64,000 nucleotides of DNA from Idiomarina piscisalsi. GTDB taxonomy: Bacteria > Pseudomonadota > Gammaproteobacteria > Enterobacterales > Alteromonadaceae. The notes below the pieces were generated by a model. That model was not told where the DNA came from. It did no database searches and saw only the letters and a program-made list of their open reading frames with translations. Positions 44,457 through 53,570 of the stretch are shown here, piece by piece (the stretch's first letter is position 1; every line of letters starts with the position of its first letter). The position numbers were made by a program, and so were the translations under genes. Location: assembly GCF_002211765.1 (NCBI RefSeq), contig NZ_CP022133.1, forward strand, positions 1,116,001-1,180,000, read 5' to 3'.

Positions 44457-46631
44457 TTATTTGAAGTGCTTACTATGCTTACGAAAGTCGGGTTCTGCAA
44501 CTGGCTTACTGAATAAATAGCCCTGAAAGTAATCACAGCCAAGTGAAGAGAGGTAGTCAAAATGCTTCTCTGTTTCAACGCCCTCAGCCACTACTTTAAG
44601 ACCCAGGTTATGTGCCAACTGAACAATCGTTTGAACAATGGCTTCTTTCTGTACGGACTGAAACATATCACGTACGAAAGACACATCGATTTTTAGCACA
44701 TCGAACGGCAGTTTCATTAAGTAGGATAGTGATGAATAGCCTGTTCCAAAATCGTCTAGCGCAAATTGGATACCCAGCTGCTTCAACTCCTTAATTTTAT
44801 GAATAACGTCATCCAGGTTTTGCATTAGTACGCTTTCTGTCAATTCAAGCTTAAGTTGACCAGCAGGCACTTCATACTGTTTTAGCAGAGAGTTTAATTT
44901 GTCGACAAAATCCATTTGCTGGAATTGTGGGGCACTGACATTAATTGAAAGTACCAAGTCGGTCAGCCCTAACTGTTGCCACTGACGTATAATCTGGCAG
45001 GCCTGTTCATTAATTAAGTCACCCAAGCCGATGATAAGTCCAGTTTCCTCCGCCAGTGGAATAAATTCTGCTGGCGACACCATGCCTCGTTCACTATGGT
45101 GCCAGCGAATCAGTGCTTCTGCGCCAATGACTTGACGGTTTATATCAAGTTGGGGTTGTAAATACAGTTCCAGCCCATCGCGTGTTTCTATAGCCTGGCG
45201 CAATTCTGCTTCAAGTTTCACGCGCTTTTCTATCGCGTCGGCCATTTCAGGATGATACAAGCGAATTTCACCCATACCATTACGTTTTGCCTCTGCTAAG
45301 GCCAGCGCAGCCTGAACAAGAATGTCCTCAGACGACTTTTTAAAACTATCAACAACAGTGACACCAAAACTCATTGAGCACTGGTGACGGTAGTCTTTGA
45401 GCGAGTAGGGGGCTTGCAATTCTTGTTGCAACGTTTTGGCCATACTGAGCGCGTGAGACTGCGCTTGTACCGGATTGTTACTTTTCTGTACCCGGGCGAC
45501 CACGGCAAATTCGTTGGAGCTGGGGCGAGCCACCATGTGTACGTTTAATGCAACACGCTCTAGTCGGTGAGTAACGGACTGCAATAATAAATCACCTAAC
45601 GTCGGTCCAAGCGTGTTATTCAGCACTTTAAACTTATCGATATCGAGTAAGAACAGGACTAAGTGTTCGTTTTCTGGCGTTTCCTGCTGTTGTTGCGATA
45701 AGTAATCAAGCAATGAGCGGCGGTTTGGAAGGCCGGTTAATGCATCATTAAAGGCTAACTCCCGAATACGCTTATCTGACTGCTTGATAGCCCGGTAGTT
45801 GTGCTGGAAACGTTTATCAATAACGGATGATACCCAGGAAATCAGTGCGATCAGAGTGACAGCAACGACGATGGCGTAGATCAGCCATAAGTGTTGGTGT
45901 TGAGAACCTATTGGTAGAATTTCCGTAGAGGCTGTCGGGTAAAAGCGAGCGGCCAGCATAGCCGCGTAATGCATGCCACTAATTGCTGCAGCGATAATCA
46001 ACGCGGTAACAAACTGGATTTTACGGAGTTCGTTTTTTGCACCTCGAATTGCGCTCGAGCGGCTGTAGGTGCTCATGGCGAATATGCCAAGAACGACTGC
46101 TATGAGAATTGAGGCGGCGAACCATACCGGCGAATAGAGCAGCTTGGGAGTCAGCTGCATGGCTTCCATCCCCATGTAGTGCATTAGGCCAATGCCTGCG
46201 CCTAAAATTGTGCCGGAGAGAATGTTTGTTTTTAAAGAGACCCGAGCACGCGTTTTTTTGAAGTTTGCCAACCTGTCTTCTGACAGGTGGAGTGAATACG
46301 CGTAATAATTGCCGATAACAGCAGGAACAATAGACGCCAGGGTTAGTCCCACGCTGTGAGAAACCATGACAGGTAACTGAAAAGCAATCATGCCTATAAA
46401 ATGCATGCTCCATACGCCAATACCGGCGACTATTGCCGTAATCAGAGTCCAGGTTTTTTGTTGACTGACAGAGCGGTGCCGGTGCGCACGTTCAAAAATC
46501 TTTAATGCAGTAAATGACGCGATAAAGGCAACGAGGTAAGACAAAACAACCAGCCAGTGATTGTAATTGCCGGGGAGTGGGGCCTGTGCGTATTGCCCCA
46601 AATCAAAAAAGTTCATTAAAACGTCATTCAT
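44457..46631 (-). CDS. MHYT-GGDEF-EAL membrane protein, probably a c-di-GMP phosphodiesterase
   Basis: A 724-residue protein. The N-terminal third has seven helices containing three MHYT repeats (MHFIGM, MHYMGM, MHYAAM), thought to bind copper or a gas ligand. A GGDEF domain follows (DALTGLPNRRSLLDYL), but its signature is SSNEF, so cyclase activity is unlikely. The C-terminal EAL domain keeps EALIRWHH, NVSAPQF, LELTESVL, DDFGTGYSSL, KIDVSFVRD and VVAEGVE, so c-di-GMP hydrolysis is predicted. Start is the ATG at 46631. The gene is divergent from the propionate operon. Confidence 0.9.
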   Translation of the reverse strand: MNDVLMNFFDLGQYAQAPLPGNYNHWLVVLSYLVAFIASFTALKIFERAHRHRSVSQQKTWTLITAIVAGIGVWSMHFIGMIAFQLPVMVSHSVGLTLASIVPAVIGNYYAYSLHLSEDRLANFKKTRARVSLKTNILSGTILGAGIGLMHYMGMEAMQLTPKLLYSPVWFAASILIAVVLGIFAMSTYSRSSAIRGAKNELRKIQFVTALIIAAAISGMHYAAMLAARFYPTASTEILPIGSQHQHLWLIYAIVVAVTLIALISWVSSVIDKRFQHNYRAIKQSDKRIRELAFNDALTGLPNRRSLLDYLSQQQQETPENEHLVLFLLDIDKFKVLNNTLGPTLGDLLLQSVTHRLERVALNVHMVARPSSNEFAVVARVQKSNNPVQAQSHALSMAKTLQQELQAPYSLKDYRHQCSMSFGVTVVDSFKKSSEDILVQAALALAEAKRNGMGEIRLYHPEMADAIEKRVKLEAELRQAIETRDGLELYLQPQLDINRQVIGAEALIRWHHSERGMVSPAEFIPLAEETGLIIGLGDLINEQACQIIRQWQQLGLTDLVLSINVSAPQFQQMDFVDKLNSLLKQYEVPAGQLKLELTESVLMQNLDDVIHKIKELKQLGIQFALDDFGTGYSSLSYLMKLPFDVLKIDVSFVRDMFQSVQKEAIVQTIVQLAHNLGLKVVAEGVETEKHFDYLSSLGCDYFQGYLFSKPVAEPDFRKHSKHFK

Positions 46632-46698
46632 AAAAGCATCTTATCAGATCATTGGAAGGCTTAGACACGCTTAATTTACGAAAAGTTAAGCCATTTAA

Positions 46699-46710
46699 AT
46701 TGTCGACAAT
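46699..46710. promoter_or_regulatory. Operator-like palindrome 1 (ATTGTCGACAAT)
   Basis: A perfect 12-base palindrome in the gap upstream of the GntR-prp operon. Its core TTGTCGACAA recurs at 46762-46771, 62 bases centre to centre. The GntR-type protein encoded next is the likely binder. Confidence 0.65.
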
Positions 46711-46756
46711 ATCAATCAAACCGAATTGAAAAATGCAGTTATTTCGACTACCCTAG

Positions 46757-46786
46757 TTGCATTGTCGACAACCAAGACGTTTTTAT
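46757..46786 (+). promoter_or_regulatory. Candidate prp promoter overlapping operator 2
   Basis: TTGCAT (46757-46762) and TTTTAT (46781-46786), spaced 18 bases, are a plausible -35/-10 pair. The second palindrome TTGTCGACAA (46762-46771) begins at the last -35 base and fills much of the spacer, an arrangement expected for repression. The predicted transcript start is only a few bases before the GntR ATG, which has no clear ribosome site, so translation may be leaderless or nearly so. Confidence 0.45.
46762..46771. promoter_or_regulatory. Operator-like palindrome 2 (TTGTCGACAA)
   Basis: The second copy of the 10-base palindrome, 31 bases before the GntR start. It overlaps the candidate promoter. 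Confidence 0.65.
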
Positions 46787-46801
46787 TAATTGAAATAACC
46801 T

Positions 46802-47500
46802 ATGCAGACCTTTTACGATCAGCCGTACTCATTCAGATCACCCGTCACGTCAGCCGATCGTGTTTTAGTTGCGGTGCAAAAAGCCATTGTTGAAGGCGAT
46901 ATTGCTGCGGGAAGCAAAATCAGCGAAGCGGGCCTTGCTAAACAGTTTAATGTGAGTAGGGCGCCGTTGCGTGAAGCACTGGCGCGGTTAGAACGCTGTC
47001 ATTTGGTGGAACGTACTCCAAACGCCGGCGCTCGCGTTGTCACGCTGACCTACGAAGGCCTAATTGCCTTGTATCAAATACGGGAGGAGCTGGAAGGTTT
47101 AGCCTGTCGGCTTGCGGCAGAGCAAATGGCTAATGATGAAATTGAGGCGCTGTCTAAGTTGTTAGAGCAGCACTTGGAAAGCCAGCGAGTGCGCGAGGGC
47201 GAAAGCTATTATCAAGAAGCGGGCGACGTCGACTTTCATTACCGCATTATTCTTGCCAGTAAAAACCAATACTTAATTAACATGTTGTGTGACGAGCTGT
47301 ATTTTTTGGTTCGCATGTATCGTGTGCAGTTGGGAATGAATGGGCCGCGGGTGTCGCGTGCCTTTGACGAGCATAAAGCCATTATTACGGCCATTGCTAA
47401 CCGCGATGGTGAACTTGCCGATTTGTTGATGCGCCGGCATATCAGTGCATCACGCAAAAACATTGAAACAAAACTACAAGCACATAAGGAAGTATCATGA
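46802..47500 (+). CDS. GntR-family (FadR/FCD) transcriptional regulator of the propionate operon
   Basis: A 232-residue regulator. The N-terminal winged helix (about 19-85; [41 protein letters not shown]) is GntR-type and the C-terminal all-helical FCD ligand-binding domain has the metal-site pattern [11 protein letters not shown]. It overlaps prpB by 4 bases (ATGA), so it is the first gene of the operon and probably controls it through the two TTGTCGACAA sites, responding to a methylcitrate-cycle intermediate; both points are inference. It replaces the sigma-54 PrpR of enterobacteria. Confidence 0.87.
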   Translation: MQTFYDQPYSFRSPVTSADRVLVAVQKAIVEGDIAAGSKISEAGLAKQFNVSRAPLREALARLERCHLVERTPNAGARVVTLTYEGLIALYQIREELEGLACRLAAEQMANDEIEALSKLLEQHLESQRVREGESYYQEAGDVDFHYRIILASKNQYLINMLCDELYFLVRMYRVQLGMNGPRVSRAFDEHKAIITAIANRDGELADLLMRRHISASRKNIETKLQAHKEVS

Positions 47501-48375
47501 GTCATTTACAAAGCCCAGGCGCTAAATTGCGCCAAGCCGTAGCCGATGAGAGTCCACTACAAATTGTCGGTACCATTAATGCTTACACCGCCATGATGGC
47601 AGAAAAGGTGGGTCATAAAGCGCTTTATCTGTCCGGTGCAGGTGTTGCTAACGCTTCGTTTGGCTTACCTGACTTGGGTATGACTTCATTGAACGACGTG
47701 TGTGAAGACATCCGTCGTATTACCGGTGCCAGCGACTTGCCACTTTTAGTTGATGCTGATACCGGTTGGGGCGGCGCATTCAACATTGCCCGTACGGTTA
47801 AAGAAATGAGCCGCGCTGGTGCTGCTGGCTTCCATATTGAAGATCAGGTCGCGCAAAAGCGTTGTGGTCACCGTCCTAATAAAGAAATTGTCAGCCAGCA
47901 GGAAATGGTTGACCGCGTTAAAGCGGCTGTTGACGCGCGTATCGATGATCAGTTCTACATCATGGCGCGTACGGACGCGTTCCAACAGGAAGGTATCGAT
48001 GCGGCAATTGAGCGCGCACAAGCTTGTGTTGATGTTGGTGCGGATGCCATTTTTGCTGAAGCGGTGCACACGCTGGAGCACTATAAAGCCTTTACAGACG
48101 CATTAGACGTGCCGGTACTGGCTAACATTACTGAGTTTGGTGCTACGCCGTTGTTTAATAAACAAGAGTTGGCCGATGTCGGCGTTGAGATTGTGCTTTA
48201 TCCATTAAGTGCCTTCCGAGCTATGAACAAAGCGGCACTGAACGTCTACAATAGTATTTTAGAAAACGGCGACCAAAAAGCCGTTGTTGATGACATGCAA
48301 ACCCGAGCGGAATTGTATGACTTTTTGAACTATCACGATTTTGAAGAAAAACTCGATCAATTATTTAAAAAATAA
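47497..48375 (+). CDS. prpB: 2-methylisocitrate lyase
   Basis: A 292-residue member of the isocitrate-lyase superfamily that splits 2-methylisocitrate into pyruvate and succinate. The motif [13 protein letters not shown] contains the active-site cysteine, and [20 protein letters not shown] the metal-binding acids. Length is as for PrpB rather than the longer isocitrate lyase. It is translationally coupled to the GntR regulator and 23 bases before prpC. Confidence 0.95.
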   Translation: MSHLQSPGAKLRQAVADESPLQIVGTINAYTAMMAEKVGHKALYLSGAGVANASFGLPDLGMTSLNDVCEDIRRITGASDLPLLVDADTGWGGAFNIARTVKEMSRAGAAGFHIEDQVAQKRCGHRPNKEIVSQQEMVDRVKAAVDARIDDQFYIMARTDAFQQEGIDAAIERAQACVDVGADAIFAEAVHTLEHYKAFTDALDVPVLANITEFGATPLFNKQELADVGVEIVLYPLSAFRAMNKAALNVYNSILENGDQKAVVDDMQTRAELYDFLNYHDFEEKLDQLFKK

Positions 48376-48398
48376 ACAAAATTAAGAAGGGAAAAATC

Positions 48399-49523
48399 AT
48401 GGCAGAGAAGAAACTAAGTGGCGCAGGCTTGCGCGGACAATCAGCCGGCGAAACGGCATTATGTACTGTTGGCAAAAGTGGCTCAGGCTTAACCTACCGA
48501 GGTTATGACATCAAAGAACTGGCTGAAAAAGTCAGCTTTGAGGAAGTGGCCTACCTTCTGGCAAAAGGTGAATTGCCCACTCAGTCGCAACTTGACGATT
48601 ACCGCAAACGCTTAAAATCACTGCGCGTATTACCACAAGAAGTAAAAGACGTGCTGGAGCGCATTCCTAAATCAGCACACCCTATGGACGTTATGCGTAC
48701 CGGTTGCTCAATGCTGGGTAACTTGGAAACGGAAGAAAGCTTTGATGAAGCCGACGACCACATTGAGCGCTTTCTAGCGACCTTCCCGGGTATCGTGCTT
48801 TATTGGTATCGTTTCACTCACGACGGCGTGCGTATCGATACGGACTCAGAAGAAGAATCTATCGGCGCGCACTTCTTACGTTTATTGCACGACAAAAAGC
48901 CGTCGCAATTGCATGCCGATGTCATGAACACGTCATTAATTCTGTATGCAGAGCACGAATTTAATGCATCAACCTTTACGGCGCGTGTTTGTGCTTCAAC
49001 ACTATCTGACATTCATTCGTGTGTTACCGGTGCAATTGGCTCATTACGTGGCCCACTGCACGGCGGTGCGAACGAAGCAGCAATGGAATTAATCGAAGAC
49101 ATGAAAGACGCGGAAGATGCTGAGAAAACGCTGATGGGCATGCTGGAGCGCAAAGAGAAAATCATGGGCTTTGGTCACGCCATTTACAAAGAGTTTGACC
49201 CCCGTAACGACATCATCAAAGCATGGTCTAAGAAACTGTCTGAAGAAGTCGGTGACAGCCGTTTATATGACGTGTCTGTGCGTTGTGAAGAAGTCATGTG
49301 GCGCGAGAAGAAACTGTTCCCGAATGCGGACTTCTTCCATGCGTCGGCTTATAACTACATGGGCATTCCAACCAAACTGTTTACCCCAATCTTTGTTATG
49401 TCGCGGGTAACCGGCTGGACAGCACACGTTAAAGAACAACGTGCGAACAACCGTATTATTCGTCCGTCGGCGGATTACACCGGTCCAGAGGCACGTCCAG
49501 TACCTGCAATTGGTGACCGTTAA
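48399..49523 (+). CDS. prpC: 2-methylcitrate synthase
   Basis: A 374-residue citrate-synthase-fold enzyme condensing propionyl-CoA with oxaloacetate. Conserved catalytic segments are LRGPLHGGANEAAMEL (active-site histidine) and MGFGHAIYKEFDPRN (second histidine), with TRSxD-like region near AHVKEQRANNRIIRPSADYTGP (arginine). The size and operon place identify it as PrpC, not housekeeping GltA, which is longer. AGAAGGGA precedes the ATG. acnD begins one base after its stop codon. Confidence 0.94.
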   Translation: MAEKKLSGAGLRGQSAGETALCTVGKSGSGLTYRGYDIKELAEKVSFEEVAYLLAKGELPTQSQLDDYRKRLKSLRVLPQEVKDVLERIPKSAHPMDVMRTGCSMLGNLETEESFDEADDHIERFLATFPGIVLYWYRFTHDGVRIDTDSEEESIGAHFLRLLHDKKPSQLHADVMNTSLILYAEHEFNASTFTARVCASTLSDIHSCVTGAIGSLRGPLHGGANEAAMELIEDMKDAEDAEKTLMGMLERKEKIMGFGHAIYKEFDPRNDIIKAWSKKLSEEVGDSRLYDVSVRCEEVMWREKKLFPNADFFHASAYNYMGIPTKLFTPIFVMSRVTGWTAHVKEQRANNRIIRPSADYTGPEARPVPAIGDR

Positions 49524-49524
49524 T

Positions 49525-52122
49525 ATGAATAATGAGTATCGCAAAAAGTTAGACGGCACGACGCTCGAGTATTTTGATACTCGGGCTGCCGTTGAAGCTA
49601 TTGAACCGGGCGCCTACGAAAAACTGCCGTACACCTCGCGTGTATTGGCAGAAAACTTAGTTCGTCGTTGCCCGCCTGAGATTCTAACGCAGTCGCTAGA
49701 GCAGCTAATTTACGGCAAAAAAGAGCATGATTTTCCGTGGTTCCCGGCGCGTGTGGTTTGTCACGATATTTTGGGTCAAACGGCATTGGTTGACTTAGCC
49801 GGTCTGCGTGATGCGATTGCAGAGAAGGGCGGTGACCCAGCCAAAGTAAACCCGGTTGTGCCCACACAGCTGATTGTCGACCATTCATTGGCAGTTGAAC
49901 ACGCAGGGTTCGAAAAAGACGCGTTTGAGAAAAACCGTGCCATTGAAGACCGTCGTAACGACGATCGATTCCATTTTATTAACTGGACCAAAACGGCTTT
50001 TAAAAACGTTGACGTGATTCCACCCGGTAACGGGATTATGCACCAGATTAACCTGGAGAAAATGTCGCCAGTGGTGCAGGTGCGTGACAATGTGGCCTTT
50101 GTTGATACCTGTGTTGGTACTGACAGCCACACGCCAATGGTGGACGCTTTAGGGGTTATTTCTGTTGGTGTCGGCGGTCTTGAAGCCGAAAGTGTCATGC
50201 TAGGCCGTGCCTCTTATATGCGTCTGCCGGATATCGTCGGTGTCGAGTTGACCGGCAAATTACGTCCGGGCATTACCGGTACTGATTTGGTTTTAGCGCT
50301 CACTGAATTCTTACGTCGCGAACGTGTGGTTGGTGCTTACCTTGAATTCTTCGGTGAAGGCGCAGAAGCATTGACCGTTGGTGACCGTGCGACTATTTCG
50401 AACATGACGCCGGAGTACGGGGCAACCGCGGCGATGTTCTATATCGATGATCAAACCATCGATTACTTAAAACTGACCGGCCGTGATGATGACCAGGTCG
50501 AATTGGTCGAGAAGTTCTCCAAAGAAACCGGCTTGTGGGGCGACAGTCTGAAAACCGCAGAGTACGGTCGTGTCTTACGTTTTGATTTATCGAAAGTTGA
50601 ACGTAACTTAGCTGGACCGTCTAACCCGCACGCTTTGCTGCCAGCAGCAGAGCTTTCTGAGCGCGGCGTAGCTAAGCATATTGAAGACCCTGAAAACGGT
50701 AAAATGCCGGATGGCGCAGTCATTATTGCGGCGATTACCAGTTGTACCAATACCAGTAACCCTCGCAATATGATTGCAGCTGGCTTAATTGCGCGTAACG
50801 CTAATAAACTAGGCTTAACGCGTAAGCCTTGGGTTAAATCGTCTCTGGCGCCTGGCTCCAAAACCGTCAAAATGTACCTGGAAGAGGCTGACTTATTGCC
50901 GGAACTGGAAGATTTAGGTTTTGGTGTGGTGGCGTTTGCTTGTACCACTTGTAACGGCATGAGTGGTGCGTTGGATCCGAAAATTCAGCAAGAGATCATC
51001 GATCGTGATCTGTTCTCAACCGCTGTATTGTCGGGGAACCGCAACTTCGACGGACGCATTCACCCATACGCTAAGCAGGCTTTCCTGGCTTCGCCTCCGT
51101 TGGTTGTAGCGTATGCGATTGCGGGCACCATCCGCTTTGATATTGAAAAAGACGTGTTGGGTATTGATCCGGACGGCAACCCTGTAACGCTGAAAGACAT
51201 TTGGCCAAGTGATGAAGAAATAGACGCTATTGTTAAGCAGAGCGTTAAGCCAGAGCAGTTCCGCAAGGTTTACGATCCCATGTTTAATTTGAGCGTTGAT
51301 TACGGTGAGAAGAACAACCCACTGTATGAGTGGCGTGAAATGAGCACCTATATTCGCCGCCCGCCATACTGGGAAGGCGCATTGGCTGCGGAAAATACCT
51401 TAACGGGTCTGCGTCCGCTGGCAGTACTGGGCGATAACATCACCACCGACCACTTGTCGCCATCCAACGCGATTATGGCTGACAGTGCTGCGGGGGAATA
51501 TCTGGCGAAAATGGGCGTGCCGGAGGAGGACTTTAACTCTTACGCTACTCACCGTGGTGATCACTTGACCGCACAGCGTGCCACTTTTGCTAACCCTAAG
51601 TTGTTTAATGAAATGGTGCGTGACGAAAACGGTGACGTGATTCAGGGGTCGCTGGCGCGGATTGAGCCAGAAGGCAAAGTTGTGCGCATGTGGGAAGCGA
51701 TTGAGCATTACATGACCAATAAACAACCGCTGATTATCGTTGCGGGTGCGGATTATGGTCAGGGTTCGTCACGCGACTGGGCGGCGAAAGGTGTTCGCTT
51801 AGCGGGTGTTGAGGTCATTGTTGCCGAAGGCTTCGAGCGTATTCACCGTACCAACTTAATTGGTATGGGTGTGTTGCCATTGCAGTTTGAAGAAGGCACC
51901 ACACGTAAGACGTTGAATATTGATGGTACGGAAACCTTTGACGTGAAAGGAACGCCAGCGCCGGGTGCGGTGTTGCAGCTGACCATACACCGTAAAGACG
52001 GGGTGTCACAGCAAGTTCCGGTTATTTGTCGTCTGGACACCAAAGAGGAAGTCTCTATTTACGAGGCCGGTGGTGTATTACAGCGCTTTGCGCAGGACTT
52101 TTTAGAAGCGGAAGCAAGCTAA
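49525..52122 (+). CDS. acnD: Fe-S-dependent 2-methylcitrate dehydratase AcnD
   Basis: An 865-residue aconitase-family enzyme that dehydrates 2-methylcitrate, working with PrpF in place of PrpD. The cluster cysteines lie in AAITSCTNTSNP and FACTTCNGMSGALDP, and the substrate-binding domain 4 has GADYGQGSSRDWAAKG. The ATG at 49525, next to the prpC stop, is the start; the open frame extends 28 residues into prpC and is rejected. Size and neighbours separate it from aconitases AcnA/AcnB. Confidence 0.95.
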   Translation: MNNEYRKKLDGTTLEYFDTRAAVEAIEPGAYEKLPYTSRVLAENLVRRCPPEILTQSLEQLIYGKKEHDFPWFPARVVCHDILGQTALVDLAGLRDAIAEKGGDPAKVNPVVPTQLIVDHSLAVEHAGFEKDAFEKNRAIEDRRNDDRFHFINWTKTAFKNVDVIPPGNGIMHQINLEKMSPVVQVRDNVAFVDTCVGTDSHTPMVDALGVISVGVGGLEAESVMLGRASYMRLPDIVGVELTGKLRPGITGTDLVLALTEFLRRERVVGAYLEFFGEGAEALTVGDRATISNMTPEYGATAAMFYIDDQTIDYLKLTGRDDDQVELVEKFSKETGLWGDSLKTAEYGRVLRFDLSKVERNLAGPSNPHALLPAAELSERGVAKHIEDPENGKMPDGAVIIAAITSCTNTSNPRNMIAAGLIARNANKLGLTRKPWVKSSLAPGSKTVKMYLEEADLLPELEDLGFGVVAFACTTCNGMSGALDPKIQQEIIDRDLFSTAVLSGNRNFDGRIHPYAKQAFLASPPLVVAYAIAGTIRFDIEKDVLGIDPDGNPVTLKDIWPSDEEIDAIVKQSVKPEQFRKVYDPMFNLSVDYGEKNNPLYEWREMSTYIRRPPYWEGALAAENTLTGLRPLAVLGDNITTDHLSPSNAIMADSAAGEYLAKMGVPEEDFNSYATHRGDHLTAQRATFANPKLFNEMVRDENGDVIQGSLARIEPEGKVVRMWEAIEHYMTNKQPLIIVAGADYGQGSSRDWAAKGVRLAGVEVIVAEGFERIHRTNLIGMGVLPLQFEEGTTRKTLNIDGTETFDVKGTPAPGAVLQLTIHRKDGVSQQVPVICRLDTKEEVSIYEAGGVLQRFAQDFLEAEAS

Positions 52123-52134
52123 GGAGTTTGAGCT

Positions 52135-53313
52135 ATGGCGTTTAAACCACAAATTAAAATTCCCGCCACCTACATGCGTGGCGGGACCTCGAAAGGTGTG
52201 TTTTTCCGTTTGCAGGACTTGCCCGAAACTGCACAGCAACCCGGCGCAGTCCGCGATGCAATTTTATTGCGTGTCATTGGTAGCCCGGATCCTTATGCTA
52301 AGCACACTGACGGCATGGGCGGGGCGACGTCGAGCACCAGTAAAACGGTCATCGTTTCTAAGAGCGAAAAGCCGAATCATGATGTTGATTACCTGTTTGG
52401 TCAGGTGTCGATTGATAAGCCATTTGTCGACTGGAGTGGTAACTGCGGTAACTTATCGTCAGCGGTAGGCCCTTTTGCCATTGCGAATGGTTTGGTAGCG
52501 CCTGAACGCATCCCCGAAAACGGTATTTGCGAAGTCCGTATTTGGCAGGCGAATATTGGCAAAACGATTGTTAATAAAGTGCCTATGGTGGATGGTGAAG
52601 TACAGGAAACCGGTGACTTTATTCTGGATGGGGTTACTTTCCCGGCAGCGGAAGTGCCGGTGGAATTTATGGACCCATCAGCAGATGGCGAGTCGATGTT
52701 TCCGACCGGTAATCTGATCGATGATTTAGACGTTCCTGGTATCGGTACCTTAAAAGCAACGTTGATTAACGCCGGTATCCCAACCATTTTTCTGAATGCG
52801 GAAGAAATTGGCTACGACGGTACCGAATTACAGGAAGCCATTAATGGCGACTCTGCGGCTTTGGAGCGTTTCGAAACTATTCGTGCGTACGGTGCCGTAA
52901 AAATGGGGCTGATTGACGATGTTTCAGAAGCAGCTAATCGCCAGCATACGCCGAAAGTGGCGTTTGTCGCGCCGCCGAAAGACTATATCGCTTCCAGTGG
53001 TAAGAAGATTAGAGCGACTGAGGTCGATTTACTGGTACGTGCGATGTCGATGGGGAAACTGCATCATGCCATGATGGGCACGGCAGCAGTGGCTATTGGA
53101 ACCGCCGCAGCGATTCCCGGTACGACAGTGAATTTAGCGGCGGGTGGCAATGACCGTACCATGGTTAATTTCGGTCATCCTTCAGGTACCTTACAGGTGG
53201 GCGCTGAGTGCAAACAGGTTAACGGTCAATGGGCCGCCATAAAAGCCATTATGAGCCGCAGCGCGCGGGTCTTAATGGAAGGCAACGTCCGTATTCCGGG
53301 TGACGTTCTTTAA
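52135..53313 (+). CDS. prpF: 2-methylaconitate isomerase PrpF
   Basis: A 392-residue AcnD-accessory protein, a methylaconitate cis-trans isomerase of the diaminopimelate-epimerase fold. The MRGGTSKGVFF motif near the start, DGMGGATSSTSKTVIV, WSGNCGNLSSAVGPFAI and FGHPSGTLQVG are conserved. Its presence with AcnD defines the AcnD/PrpF form of the methylcitrate cycle. AAGGAG precedes the ATG by about nine bases. The next small gene begins directly at its stop. Confidence 0.95.
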   Translation: MAFKPQIKIPATYMRGGTSKGVFFRLQDLPETAQQPGAVRDAILLRVIGSPDPYAKHTDGMGGATSSTSKTVIVSKSEKPNHDVDYLFGQVSIDKPFVDWSGNCGNLSSAVGPFAIANGLVAPERIPENGICEVRIWQANIGKTIVNKVPMVDGEVQETGDFILDGVTFPAAEVPVEFMDPSADGESMFPTGNLIDDLDVPGIGTLKATLINAGIPTIFLNAEEIGYDGTELQEAINGDSAALERFETIRAYGAVKMGLIDDVSEAANRQHTPKVAFVAPPKDYIASSGKKIRATEVDLLVRAMSMGKLHHAMMGTAAVAIGTAAAIPGTTVNLAAGGNDRTMVNFGHPSGTLQVGAECKQVNGQWAAIKAIMSRSARVLMEGNVRIPGDVL

Positions 53314-53568
53314 ATGAAGCAAACCACGCAAGTCAAACTGCTTAAAGTTGCCATGATTACAGGTATCAGCCTGATTTTATTAGGTCACGTGGTGTTGGTA
53401 GTGACCTTTGGTAATGATGATATTGATTTTCGTGGTTATATTTTGGGGGCAGCGATGAATGCCATCGGTATTATTTTATCGCTGCCCACCAAAATTTATC
53501 TCACCTTAGTGCTTATGGAAAAGGAAGAACGAGATAATAAAAATACGCATTGGAGTGACAGAAATTAA
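53314..53568 (+). CDS. Small membrane protein after prpF, unknown function
   Basis: An 84-residue protein starting on the base after the prpF stop (TAAATG), thus very probably translated from the prp mRNA. Two hydrophobic helices (VAMITGISLILLGHVVLVVTF and GYILGAAMNAIGIILSLPTKIYLTLVLM) are joined by GNDDIDFR, with a charged tail EKEERDNKNTHWSDRN. I recognise no family. A role in propionate uptake or signalling would be guesswork; the stop is two bases from a convergent gene. Confidence 0.6.
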   Translation: MKQTTQVKLLKVAMITGISLILLGHVVLVVTFGNDDIDFRGYILGAAMNAIGIILSLPTKIYLTLVLMEKEERDNKNTHWSDRN

Positions 53569-53570
53569 AG

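Noticed and set aside
49441..49524. Upstream extension of acnD
   Set aside because: It is out-of-frame prpC coding sequence; the ATG next to the prpC stop fits the family start.
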